Below are positions 56,351-64,000 of a stretch of 64,000 nucleotides of DNA, piece by piece (the stretch's first letter is position 1; each line of letters begins with the position of its first letter). Both the position numbers and the translations under genes were made by a program. This DNA is from Micromonospora musae (GTDB lineage Bacteria; Actinomycetota; Actinomycetes; Mycobacteriales; Micromonosporaceae): positions 36,503 to 100,502 of the forward strand of contig NZ_RAZT01000022.1 in the NCBI RefSeq assembly GCF_003626635.1, read 5' to 3'. Below the pieces are notes generated by a model. The model was not told the DNA's origin, searched no databases, and saw only the letters and a list, made by a program, of their open reading frames with translations.

Positions 56351-58273
56351 GTGAACCCGACCATCACGGCCGCAGAAATCGCCCGGCTCGCCGGGGTAGG
56401 CCGCGCCGCGGTCAGCAACTGGCGCAAGCGGTACGCCGACTTCCCCGCCCCCGTGGGCGGCACGTCGGCCAGTCCAGAGTTCGATCTGACGCAGGTTGAG
56501 CGATGGCTACGCGGACAGGGCAAACTCCCCGAACTCGCCACCGCCGATCGGCTGTGGCGGCGCGTCGCCGCGGCCAGCGAAACCTCGGCCGCCGGTCTCG
56601 CCGCCGTCGGCGAACTGCTGCTCGCCCGGCAACACGGCCAGCGCCGAACGGCGGACCCACATCTGAAACCGCTCCTGCCCGACGTCGACGCGCTCACCGA
56701 CGAACTCGGCCCGCAAGCAGCGTTCGACGAGCTGTGGCAGCGTTTCTCCGCACCCGGTCCCGGCCGTCAGTTCGCCACCCCCGACGACCTCGCCGACCTG
56801 ATGGTTGGGCTCGCCGACGTACCCGGTGGTACTGTCCTCGACCCGGCCGCCGGCTCCGGCGCAACCCTGCGCGCCGCCGCCCGTGCGGGCTGCATCGAGG
56901 CGGACGGGCAGGAACTCGACGAGGATCTCGCCCGGCTCGCCGGCCTGTGGCTTGCGCTGCGCGACGTGCCCGGCGAGGTCGGCGCCGGCGACTCACTACG
57001 CGCCGACGCGTTCGCCGGCCGCACCTTCGACGCCGTTGTCTGCCATCCACCGTTCGGCGTCACCAACTGGGGCCACGAGGAACTCGGCTACGACCCCCGC
57101 TGGGAGTACGGCCTACCTCCGCGGACCGAACCGGAACTGGCGTGGGTGCAGCACGCCCTGAGTCACCTGCGACCCGGCGGGCACGCCGTCCTGCTCATGC
57201 CACCGGCGGCCGCGGGTCGGCGCGCCGGCCGGCGCATCCGTTCTCGCCTGCTACGAGGTGGTGCGCTCCGTGCTGTCATCGCTCTGCCCAGCGGAATGGC
57301 CGCACCGCACGGTGTGCCACTGCACTTGTGGGTGCTGCGGCGACCCGCCGCAGACGCGCCATCCCCGGTCAAAGTACTGCTGGTCGACGCTGCCGAGATT
57401 GCCGTTACGGAGCTGCCAGCGCGCGTTCTTGACCTCTGGCGGTCGTTCAACGCCGCACACGATGCGGAGGTCGAGGAGATCGGGTTCGCCCGCGCGGTGC
57501 CGATCGTCGACCTGGTCGCCGAGGAAGGCGAGTCGGACGTGACGCCCGCTCGCCGGCAATTCGCCTTGGGGGGCGAGCAGACTCGTGAGCAGTACCTGCG
57601 CCTCATGGAACAACTGAACGCTCTCGTCGGCGGGTTGCCCGCACTGATGCCCCAGGTCACGCCGGCGGCCGGGGACACCTCCGTCCTGCACACGTCAGTC
57701 ACCGAACTGGTCCGAACAGGGGCGCTGGAACTCATCGGTCCGATCCGGTCGACCACTGATGCTGGAGACACCTCAGCGGCAGATGGAGCCGGCGGTCTGC
57801 CGGTACTCAGCGCGGATGACGTGGTGGAGGGTTCGGGACCGTCGGGCGACGGCAGCCAACGACTGAGCCAGCAAGTCGAACTCGTTGCCGGCGACGTGGT
57901 CGTGCCTGTCGCCGTCCGTCAGCTGGCGACCCGGGTGATCGACGACGAGAAGGGACTGCTTGGTCCGAACCTCTACCTGCTACGTCCCAATCCAGCCGCG
58001 CTGGACCCGTGGTTCCTAGCAGGGCAGCTGCGCACGTCAGCCAATCAACGGCAAGCAGCGAGCTTGTCAGGGTCGATGCGCTTTGACATCCGCCGGGCCC
58101 AGGTGCGGCGGCTGCCACTGCCCGAGCAGCGAGAGTACGGAGCAGCGTTTCAACGCTTGGAGACGCTGGAGTCGACCATCCGACACGCGGCTTTGGTTAG
58201 TGCCGACGTGGTGCAGTTGGCCATCGACGGCCTCGCGGGCGGCTCGCTCCTTCCCGTCAACCCGAAGCAGTGA
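56351..58273 (+). CDS. N6-adenine DNA methylase (HsdM-like) with N-terminal HTH and C-terminal specificity-like region
   Basis: A 640-residue protein. GTG 56351 is preferred over GTG 56345 because GGAGG then lies 5 nt upstream. Residues 3-60 are a MerR-like helix-turn-helix (TITAAEIARLAGVGRAAVSN). The methylase core has motif I GTVLDPAAGSGATLRAAARA near 160 and motif IV as VVCHPPFG near 230, where His replaces the usual Asn/Asp. From ~470 the protein resembles type I specificity subunits (ELVAGDVVVPVAVRQLATRV and FDIRRAQVRRLPLPEQREYG). It would modify host DNA. It precedes DISARM genes by 289 nt and may be part of, or an add-on to, that locus. Confidence 0.8.
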   Translation: MNPTITAAEIARLAGVGRAAVSNWRKRYADFPAPVGGTSASPEFDLTQVERWLRGQGKLPELATADRLWRRVAAASETSAAGLAAVGELLLARQHGQRRTADPHLKPLLPDVDALTDELGPQAAFDELWQRFSAPGPGRQFATPDDLADLMVGLADVPGGTVLDPAAGSGATLRAAARAGCIEADGQELDEDLARLAGLWLALRDVPGEVGAGDSLRADAFAGRTFDAVVCHPPFGVTNWGHEELGYDPRWEYGLPPRTEPELAWVQHALSHLRPGGHAVLLMPPAAAGRRAGRRIRSRLLRGGALRAVIALPSGMAAPHGVPLHLWVLRRPAADAPSPVKVLLVDAAEIAVTELPARVLDLWRSFNAAHDAEVEEIGFARAVPIVDLVAEEGESDVTPARRQFALGGEQTREQYLRLMEQLNALVGGLPALMPQVTPAAGDTSVLHTSVTELVRTGALELIGPIRSTTDAGDTSAADGAGGLPVLSADDVVEGSGPSGDGSQRLSQQVELVAGDVVVPVAVRQLATRVIDDEKGLLGPNLYLLRPNPAALDPWFLAGQLRTSANQRQAASLSGSMRFDIRRAQVRRLPLPEQREYGAAFQRLETLESTIRHAALVSADVVQLAIDGLAGGSLLPVNPKQ

Positions 58274-58562
58274 CCATGGAACCGGCCGTCAGCGAACGGC
58301 GAACTCAAGCTGTCGACCTTCCCAGGACGACGCACCGCCTTAAAACGCTGTTCCGCTCAACCCCAGCTGAGGACCTCGGCGCGTGAGGGGTGCCAGCCAC
58401 GCAAGCCGTGATCCACATCTCCACGAGTGAGACAGTTATCGCTCTGCTACCGAACGTGGCGGTGTGAACCGAACAAACAGGCCGTTCGGTGGAACCGTGC
58501 GCATCAGTCGCGCACGTAATCTGCCCACCGGCATTGGTGGGGCAACGCAACAAGGGGGGACC

Positions 58563-61500
58563 GTGCCGACCGTTTCAGCGGCGAAACCGGCCATCGGCAA
58601 CCTGGTCGCGGTACGCGGCCAGCGATGGGTGGTCAGCGACATCCAGCAGGGCGAGCACAGCAGCCTGGTCAGCCTGCAGAGCGTCGAGGACGGCCGCTAC
58701 GGCCACACCCTCGATGTCATCTGGGAGGTTGAGCCCGGCCGGCAGGTGCTTCCCAGCGGCTCGCTGCCCGACGTGGTCGACGGCAAGTTCGACCCGCCGC
58801 AGCGGCTCGCCGCCTTCCTCGATGCGGTCCGCTGGTCCGCGGTGACTTCCGCCGACGTCAAGACATTGCAGGCACCATTCCGCTCCGGCGTGGCGATCGA
58901 GGACTACCAGCTCGAACCGGTCGCCCGCGCCGTCGACGCTCCCCGGGTCAACCTTCTGCTCGCCGACGACGTCGGCCTCGGCAAGACCATCGAGGCCGGC
59001 CTGGTCGCCCAGGAGCTGCTCCTGCGCCACCGCGCCCGCCGCATCATGATCATCTGTCCGGCCGGCCTCACCCTGAAGTGGCGTGACGAAATGGCCGAGA
59101 AGTTTGGCCTCGAGTTCACCATCATTGACGCCGAACGCTCTGCCGCCGTACGACGCACCCACGGCTCGGCAGCGAACCCGTTCGAGGTCTACCCGCTGAG
59201 CATCGTCAGCCTGCCCTGGCTGCGCGGCCAGAAGGCACAACGGCTACTCGACGAGGTCCTGCCCGCCGACGGGCCGACCTACCCGCGAACGTTCGACCTG
59301 CTCATCCTCGACGAGGCCCACCACGTCGCCCCGGCCGCCCCGAAGCAGGTCTACGCCGTCGACTCCCAGCAGACCAAGCTGATCCGGCGGATCGCCCCGC
59401 ACTTCACCCACCGGCTGTTCCTGTCCGCCACTCCGCACAACGGCTACCAGGCCTCTTTCACCGCCCTGCTGGAGATCCTCGACAACCAGCGGTTCGCCCG
59501 TGGCGTCAAGCCCGACCAGGCCGCGGTCAAGGACACCGTCGTACGCCGACTGAAGCGCGACATCGAGAACCCGGACGGCACCCCCCGTTTCGTAGAGCGG
59601 AAGGCATCGGCGATCCCGGTCGCCTACCCGGAGGACGAGCGGCAGATTCATTCCCTGCTCACTGAGTTCGCCGAGCTGCGCCGCAAGCGGCTCAACTCGC
59701 AGCGCGGCCGCAAGGCCACCGACCTGGTGACCCTGCTGCTCAAGAAGCGGCTCTTCTCCAGCCCCGCGGCCTTCGCCCACACCGTCCGTGTCTACCTCGA
59801 CACCCTCGCCACAAAGAAGGGCTCGCCCACCCTGACTGCCGGCGACGACGTGCCGGAGTGGATGGACGAGTTCATGGACGACCTCGCCACCTACGACGAC
59901 GAGCAGCTCGCTGAGGCCGAGGACGACGCCCTCAACCGGGTCCGGCCCATGCAGCCCGACCCGACCTCAGACGAGACGGCCCTGCTGGAGAAGATGCTCG
60001 ACTGGGCCGAGGCCAAGGAGGCGCAGCCCGACGCCAAGGCCCGCGAACTGATTAACTACCTGACCGCGATCTGCAAGCCCGACGGCCGGCACTGGACCAA
60101 CGAGCGCGTCGTCGTCTTCACCGAGTACCGCGACACCCAGCTGTGGCTCGCGGACCTGCTCCGGCAGGAGGGCCTCGGCGGCGACGGACTCGCGCTGCTG
60201 CACGGCGGCACCCCAACCGACGAGCGGGAACAGATCCGTCTTGCCTTCCAGGCCGACCCCACCGACCGGCCGGTACGCATCCTGCTCGCCACCGATGCCG
60301 CCAGCGAGGGCATCGACCTGCAAAACCACTGCCACCGGCTGGTCAACTACGACATCCCGTTCAACCCCAACAAGCTTGAGCAGCGGATCGGCCGAATCGA
60401 CCGGTACGGGCAGACGGTCAACCCGGAGGTCCAGCACTTCGTCGGCACCGGCTTCGGCAAGCCCGTCGACTCGTTCGAGGCCGACCTGGAATTCCTGTCC
60501 CGCGTCGCCACGAAGGTCGCGCGGATGGAGGAGGACCTCGGCTCCGTCAACGCCGTCCTCTCCGACGCTGTCCAGCGCCGGATGCTCGGCGAGCAAGTCA
60601 GCGTCGACATCGACAAGGCCGGCAGGGGCAAGACCGGCGGCAGCCTCCCCACCGAGTCCAACCTCCGCGAACAGGTCCGCCGGCTCCGCGCTGACCTCGA
60701 TAAGACCGTCGAAGAGCTCGGCATCACCCCGCCGGCCGTCAAGCGGGTTGTCGACACCGCCTTGGTGCTCGCCCGTCAGCAGCGACTTGAACGGCACACA
60801 GACGACAAGCACCTGCTCGACGGCCTCTACAACGTGCCGCCGCTAACCGGCTCCTGGCAGCGCGCCGGCGCTGGCCTCACAGCCAAGCTGCAGGACGACG
60901 ACGAGCCGCCCCGCCAGCTCCCGGTCACCTTCGACCCGCAGGTGGCCAAGGAGGACCGCGACGGCATCGTCCTTGCCCACCTCAACCACCCCCTGGTCGC
61001 CATGTCCACCCGGCTGCTGCGCGCCGCCGTCTCCAACCCCGACATCGGCCTGCACCGAGTCACCGCCGTCGTCAGCGACGACCCGTCGCTGGAAGACGTG
61101 CTGGTCGGGGCGTACTCCCGGTTCGTGCTGGTCGGCGCAGACGGCGTCCGGCTGCACGAGGAGGTCCTCTACGCCGGCGGCTGGGCGCCCGAGCAGGGCC
61201 GCTTCCGCCGCCTGGAGAACCTCAGCACCCTCGGCAGCATCCTCGACCGGGCGCTCACCACCGGCACGCCCGCCTCGCCGATCGTGGAAAGGCGGCTCAC
61301 CGAGCGCTGGCCCCGGGTCGCCGACGGCCTGCTCGCCGCCATCGACTGGCGCACCAACACGCGGCAGGAGGCGTTGGACCGCAAGCTCAAGCAGCGGCAG
61401 GAAGCCGAGCAACAGCGCATCCGAGACAACCTCGACCAGTTCGCCGCAACCCTGCGCGGCGCCCTCGCCGAGGACGACGCCGAGGAAACCTTGTTCAGCC

Positions 61501-61700
61501 TGGCCGAGGCCAGCAAGAGCAAGGAAGAACTCGCCCAGTACCGCAAGGACCGCCAATCCTGGGAGGAACGCTTGTCGGCCCTCGAAGCCGAGCGCGACCG
61601 CGAACTCAACGCCGTCGCCGCCCGCTACCGCGACCCGAAGCCCCACCGGTTCCCGGTCGCCGTGGTCTTCGTCGTACCGAAGCGGGAGGCCACCCGATGA
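58563..61700 (+). CDS. drmD: DISARM SNF2-like helicase DrmD
   Basis: A 1045-residue SNF2-family helicase. GTG 58563 is chosen because AAGGGGGG lies just upstream, although the frame opens at 58464. Helicase motifs are LLADDVGLGKTIEAGLVAQE (I), LLILDEAHHVAP (II), LFLSATPHNGYQ (III), GLALLHGGTPTDEREQIR, ILLATDAASEGIDLQ (V) and LEQRIGRIDRYGQ (VI). Length, motif style and the overlapping drmMI gene identify DrmD of class 1 DISARM, an anti-phage system combining methylation with DrmABC. The C-terminal ~400 residues include a coiled coil (RKLKQRQEAEQQRIRDNLDQ). The 289-nt gap upstream holds only a doubtful 36-codon ORF at 58276. Confidence 0.88.
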   Translation: MPTVSAAKPAIGNLVAVRGQRWVVSDIQQGEHSSLVSLQSVEDGRYGHTLDVIWEVEPGRQVLPSGSLPDVVDGKFDPPQRLAAFLDAVRWSAVTSADVKTLQAPFRSGVAIEDYQLEPVARAVDAPRVNLLLADDVGLGKTIEAGLVAQELLLRHRARRIMIICPAGLTLKWRDEMAEKFGLEFTIIDAERSAAVRRTHGSAANPFEVYPLSIVSLPWLRGQKAQRLLDEVLPADGPTYPRTFDLLILDEAHHVAPAAPKQVYAVDSQQTKLIRRIAPHFTHRLFLSATPHNGYQASFTALLEILDNQRFARGVKPDQAAVKDTVVRRLKRDIENPDGTPRFVERKASAIPVAYPEDERQIHSLLTEFAELRRKRLNSQRGRKATDLVTLLLKKRLFSSPAAFAHTVRVYLDTLATKKGSPTLTAGDDVPEWMDEFMDDLATYDDEQLAEAEDDALNRVRPMQPDPTSDETALLEKMLDWAEAKEAQPDAKARELINYLTAICKPDGRHWTNERVVVFTEYRDTQLWLADLLRQEGLGGDGLALLHGGTPTDEREQIRLAFQADPTDRPVRILLATDAASEGIDLQNHCHRLVNYDIPFNPNKLEQRIGRIDRYGQTVNPEVQHFVGTGFGKPVDSFEADLEFLSRVATKVARMEEDLGSVNAVLSDAVQRRMLGEQVSVDIDKAGRGKTGGSLPTESNLREQVRRLRADLDKTVEELGITPPAVKRVVDTALVLARQQRLERHTDDKHLLDGLYNVPPLTGSWQRAGAGLTAKLQDDDEPPRQLPVTFDPQVAKEDRDGIVLAHLNHPLVAMSTRLLRAAVSNPDIGLHRVTAVVSDDPSLEDVLVGAYSRFVLVGADGVRLHEEVLYAGGWAPEQGRFRRLENLSTLGSILDRALTTGTPASPIVERRLTERWPRVADGLLAAIDWRTNTRQEALDRKLKQRQEAEQQRIRDNLDQFAATLRGALAEDDAEETLFSLAEASKSKEELAQYRKDRQSWEERLSALEAERDRELNAVAARYRDPKPHRFPVAVVFVVPKREATR

Positions 61701-63892
61701 GCCGCACCTTCCACCGCCCCGCCCCCGACGGCGCGGAGCAGCACCGCAACTGGCTCAGCTTGGTCGACGTCAACGGCCCGTTCCTCAGCCTGCCGGTGCT
61801 GCGCCGCACCTGGCCCACCCTCGACGCCCTCGACAAGAAGGCCCGGGAGCGGCTGCGCCAGGAGCACACCACCTGGCAGGCCGACACCGTCGCGGGGCAG
61901 CAGGCCTGGATCGGGTACGTGCTGGGCGAGCTGCTCGGCTGGGGCGACACGCTGCACGTGGACGGCCTCGACTCGCTCGCCTACACCGTTGCCGAGCACG
62001 ACACCGAGCTGCGGCCGTCGTTCGTGCTGGTCGAGCCGGGGGAGGAGGTCAAGCCGGACTCCGTACGGCTGCTCGGCCTGATCTGCCCGCCCGGCCAGCA
62101 GCCGACCGCGCGGATCAAGGACTCCACCTGGGCCGCGACCCCGGTCGACCGGCTCGCCCACCTGTGCCGGCACCACAACATCGAACTGGGCCTCGTCACC
62201 GACGGCCGCTGGTGGACGCTTGTCTGGGCGCCCCGTGGCGGCGTCACCACCACCGCCACCTTCGATACCGTCTCCTGGCCGGAGGCGGCCGAACGCGACG
62301 TGGTGCGGGCGTTCGTGTCGCTGCTGTCTCGCCGCCGGTTCTTCGGTGTGTCCGAGGGCGAGCGGCTGGTGCCGCTGCTGCGGGACAGCCTGGGTAGCCA
62401 GGAGGAGATCACCGAGGCGCTCGGCGTCCAGGTCCGCCAGGCCGTCGAGCTGCTCGTCGCCGCCATCGGCAGGATCGATGTACGCGAGCGGGAGCTGGGC
62501 GGGCGCGGCCTCGCGGACGTCGAGGCGCACGAGGTCTACCGCGGCGCGGTCGCGGTGATGATGCGGATCGTCTTTCTGCTTTTCGCCGAGGAACGCAAGC
62601 TGCTCCCCGCCGACAACGAGCTCTACGCGACGGCGTACTCGGCGGGGCGGCTCTGCGAAGAGTTGGAGCAGCGGGTCACCGAGGGCAGCGAGGAGGACCT
62701 GGAGCACAGCTCCGCCGCCTGGCACCGGCTGCTGGCCTTGTTCAACGCCGTCTACCACGGCATCGACCACCCCCGCCTGAAGCTGCACGGCCACGACGGC
62801 TCGCTCTTCGACCCCGACGCGACGCCGTGGATGCCACTCACCATCGACGACCGGACCGTGCTGCACATGCTGCGCTCGGTGCAGTACGTCGAGGTCGGCA
62901 CCGGCCGGTCGCGGGAGCGCCGCACGGTCAGCTTCCGCACCCTCGACGTCGAGCAGATCGGGTACGTCTACGAGGGTCTGCTCTCCTTCGAGGGCTTTCG
63001 GGCCCAGGACGTGACCGTCGGGCTGATCGGCAAGGAGGGGCTGGAGGAGGAGGTCGCGCTCGCCGACCTGGAGGCGCTGCGCGAGCGGAATCTCGACGTG
63101 CCGGCGCTGGCCAAGGCGCTCGCCGAGAAGTACAAGGACTCGAAGATCGGGTCGGTTGCGGCGCTGATCAAAAAGCTGGCACCGATCGACGGGGTGGAGC
63201 GCGAGGAGGCCCGCAAGAAGCTGCTCGCCGTCACCGGCGGCGACTACGAGCTCTCCGAGCGGCTACTGCCCTTCTCCGGGATCCTCCGCGAGGACCTGCG
63301 GGGCCTCCCCGTGGTGATCCTGCCCGGGGCTCTCTTCGTCACCGAGTCGGCCTTGCGTCGCAACACCGGCACCCACTACACCCCCCGGAAGCTAGCCGAG
63401 GACGTTGTCGAGGGCGCGCTGGAACCACTCGTGTATGAGCCGGGGCCGTTGCAGACGGCAGACACAAACCAATGGAAGCCAAAGACGAGCGAGCAGATCC
63501 TGTCGCTCAAAGTGGCAGACATTGCTATGGGTTCCGCTGCCTTCCTGGTCGCAGCGGCCCGCTACCTCGGCAACCACCTTGTCGAGGCTTGGACGCGGGA
63601 GAACGACGAGCGGATTCGTCGTTACCAGCAGCGCCGGGTCGATCGGCCGGTGGACCCGGATGAGGATCCGCTGGTGATCGAGGCGCGACGGCAGATCATC
63701 GAGCACTGCCTGTACGGAGTAGACATCAACCCGATGGCCGTGGAGATGGCGAAGCTGTCCCTCTGGCTTGTGTCGATGGATCCGCAGCGCCCCTTCACCT
63801 TCCTGGACGACCGCCTCGCCGCCGGCGACTCGCTGCTCGGCATCACGTCGCTCGAGCAGCTCGAGTACATGCACCTAAGGCGTGTTTCATAA
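61697..63892 (+). pseudogene. drmMI: DISARM adenine methyltransferase DrmMI, truncated by an IS element
   Basis: ATG 61697 overlaps the drmD stop (ATGA). The frame runs 731 codons, with native protein to about 63875 (SLLGITSLEQLEYMHL), then four residues from IS DNA and a stop. The N-terminal domain (FLSLPVLRRTWPTLDALDKK), the block FVTESALRRNTGTHYTPRKL and SAM motif I as VADIAMGSAAFLVAAARYLG (usually DPAMGSG) are present, then YGVDINPMAVEMAKLSLWLV. The NPPY catalytic motif lies further on in intact homologues and is missing here. Unless the IS excises precisely, no active methyltransferase can form. Confidence 0.87.
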
Positions 63893-64000
63893 GCCCGGTC
63901 AGAGCCATTCGCAGATGATGGTGATGGTCAGGACGGCCTGGAACCGGACGGCCAGCTTGTCGTAGCGGGTGGCCACGCCGCGGTGGCGCTTGAGTCGGGC
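63879..64000 (-). mobile_element. IS5-like insertion sequence, left end only
   Basis: The native drmMI reading stops at about 63875-63878. The DNA that follows begins GGCGTGTTTCATAAGC, which resembles the terminal inverted repeat of IS5-group elements, and contains the 3' end of a transposase on the minus strand. A CTA or TA just before it may be half of a target duplication. The rest lies beyond the window. Confidence 0.72.
63899..64000 (-). CDS. IS5-family transposase, C-terminal end (partial)
   Basis: The last 33 codons before a TGA at 63899 read RLKRHRGVATRYDKLAVRFQ followed by AVLTITIICEWL. The NRxKRxRGxATRYDK motif with a hydrophobic last helix is the normal C-terminus of IS5-type DDE transposases. 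Its stop is ~20 bp from the IS end, as expected. Confidence 0.85.
   Translation of the reverse strand, partial: ARLKRHRGVATRYDKLAVRFQAVLTITIICEWL

Noticed and set aside
56351..58273. Assigning the HTH-methylase as DISARM DrmMII or as HsdM
   Set aside because: DrmMII is a 5-cytosine methylase, and no HsdR/HsdS genes are adjacent. The single-chain HTH-methylase-specificity layout fits neither name.
58276..58386. A 36-codon ORF between the methylase and drmD
   Set aside because: No ribosome-binding site and no recognisable pattern; it may be chance.

Overview
The window reads as chromosome of a high-GC actinomycete. Coding sequences are dense and G/C-rich at third positions, GTG and TTG starts are common, and actinobacterial families occur (DUF4193 zinc ribbon, WYL regulator, DUF2637 Spd protein, Replic_Relax proteins, twin-arginine secreted enzymes). 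The overall style fits Micromonosporaceae, but that placement is an inference from family content. No rRNA, tRNA or CRISPR array was seen.

Positions 1-26.8 kb are ordinary chromosome made of short independent units. They include a SRPBCC protein cut by the window edge, a Tat-exported alpha/beta hydrolase, a sulfotransferase, GNAT and DUF1877 proteins, a secreted lipoprotein divergent from a CHRD protein, and a DEAD-box helicase / cold-shock protein / methyltransferase row. Further on are DUF4193, an FAD monooxygenase, a PhoX-like protein, a HEAT-repeat protein, a KAS III enzyme preceded by the relic of a fatty-acyl-AMP ligase, a WYL regulator divergent from a small hydrolase, an SH3-like secreted protein divergent from an AhpD-like protein across two palindromes, and a LuxR-type regulator convergent with a large M4 metalloprotease.

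Positions 27.2-39.7 kb form a catabolic cluster. It encodes the lower gallate/protocatechuate 4,5-cleavage steps (4-oxalomesaconate tautomerase and hydratase, CHA aldolase/oxaloacetate decarboxylase), a DUF1932 dehydrogenase, two GntR/FCD regulators, a DUF6282 protein, a three-component ABC importer and a fused FAD/Fe-S dehydrogenase. No ring-cleavage dioxygenase is present. A perfect 12-bp GntR-type palindrome lies between the first regulator and the hydratase gene, and a related site precedes the aldolase gene.

From 39.7 kb onward the window is accessory. Two decayed gene fragments precede a 60-residue peptide with repeated aromatic-X-X triads, which looks like a cyclophane RiPP precursor, followed by a pentapeptide-repeat protein. 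Positions 41.9-46.8 kb hold the remains of an actinomycete integrative element: two Replic_Relax proteins, a Spd protein, an excisionase and a truncated integrase. Nine genes on the minus strand then run from 56.2 back to 46.9 kb: two surface proteins, an RNase H-like protein, a Rad50/RecF-like ATPase, a small helical protein, an NrtR-type Nudix regulator, a nucleosidase with a C-terminal QAG..HG module, and a membrane protein carrying the same module. These look like two adjacent conflict (defence) operons. Rightwards from 56.35 kb are an N6-methylase fused to a specificity-like region, then DrmD and DrmMI of a class 1 DISARM system. drmMI is cut by an IS5-like element at about 63.88 kb, before its catalytic motif.
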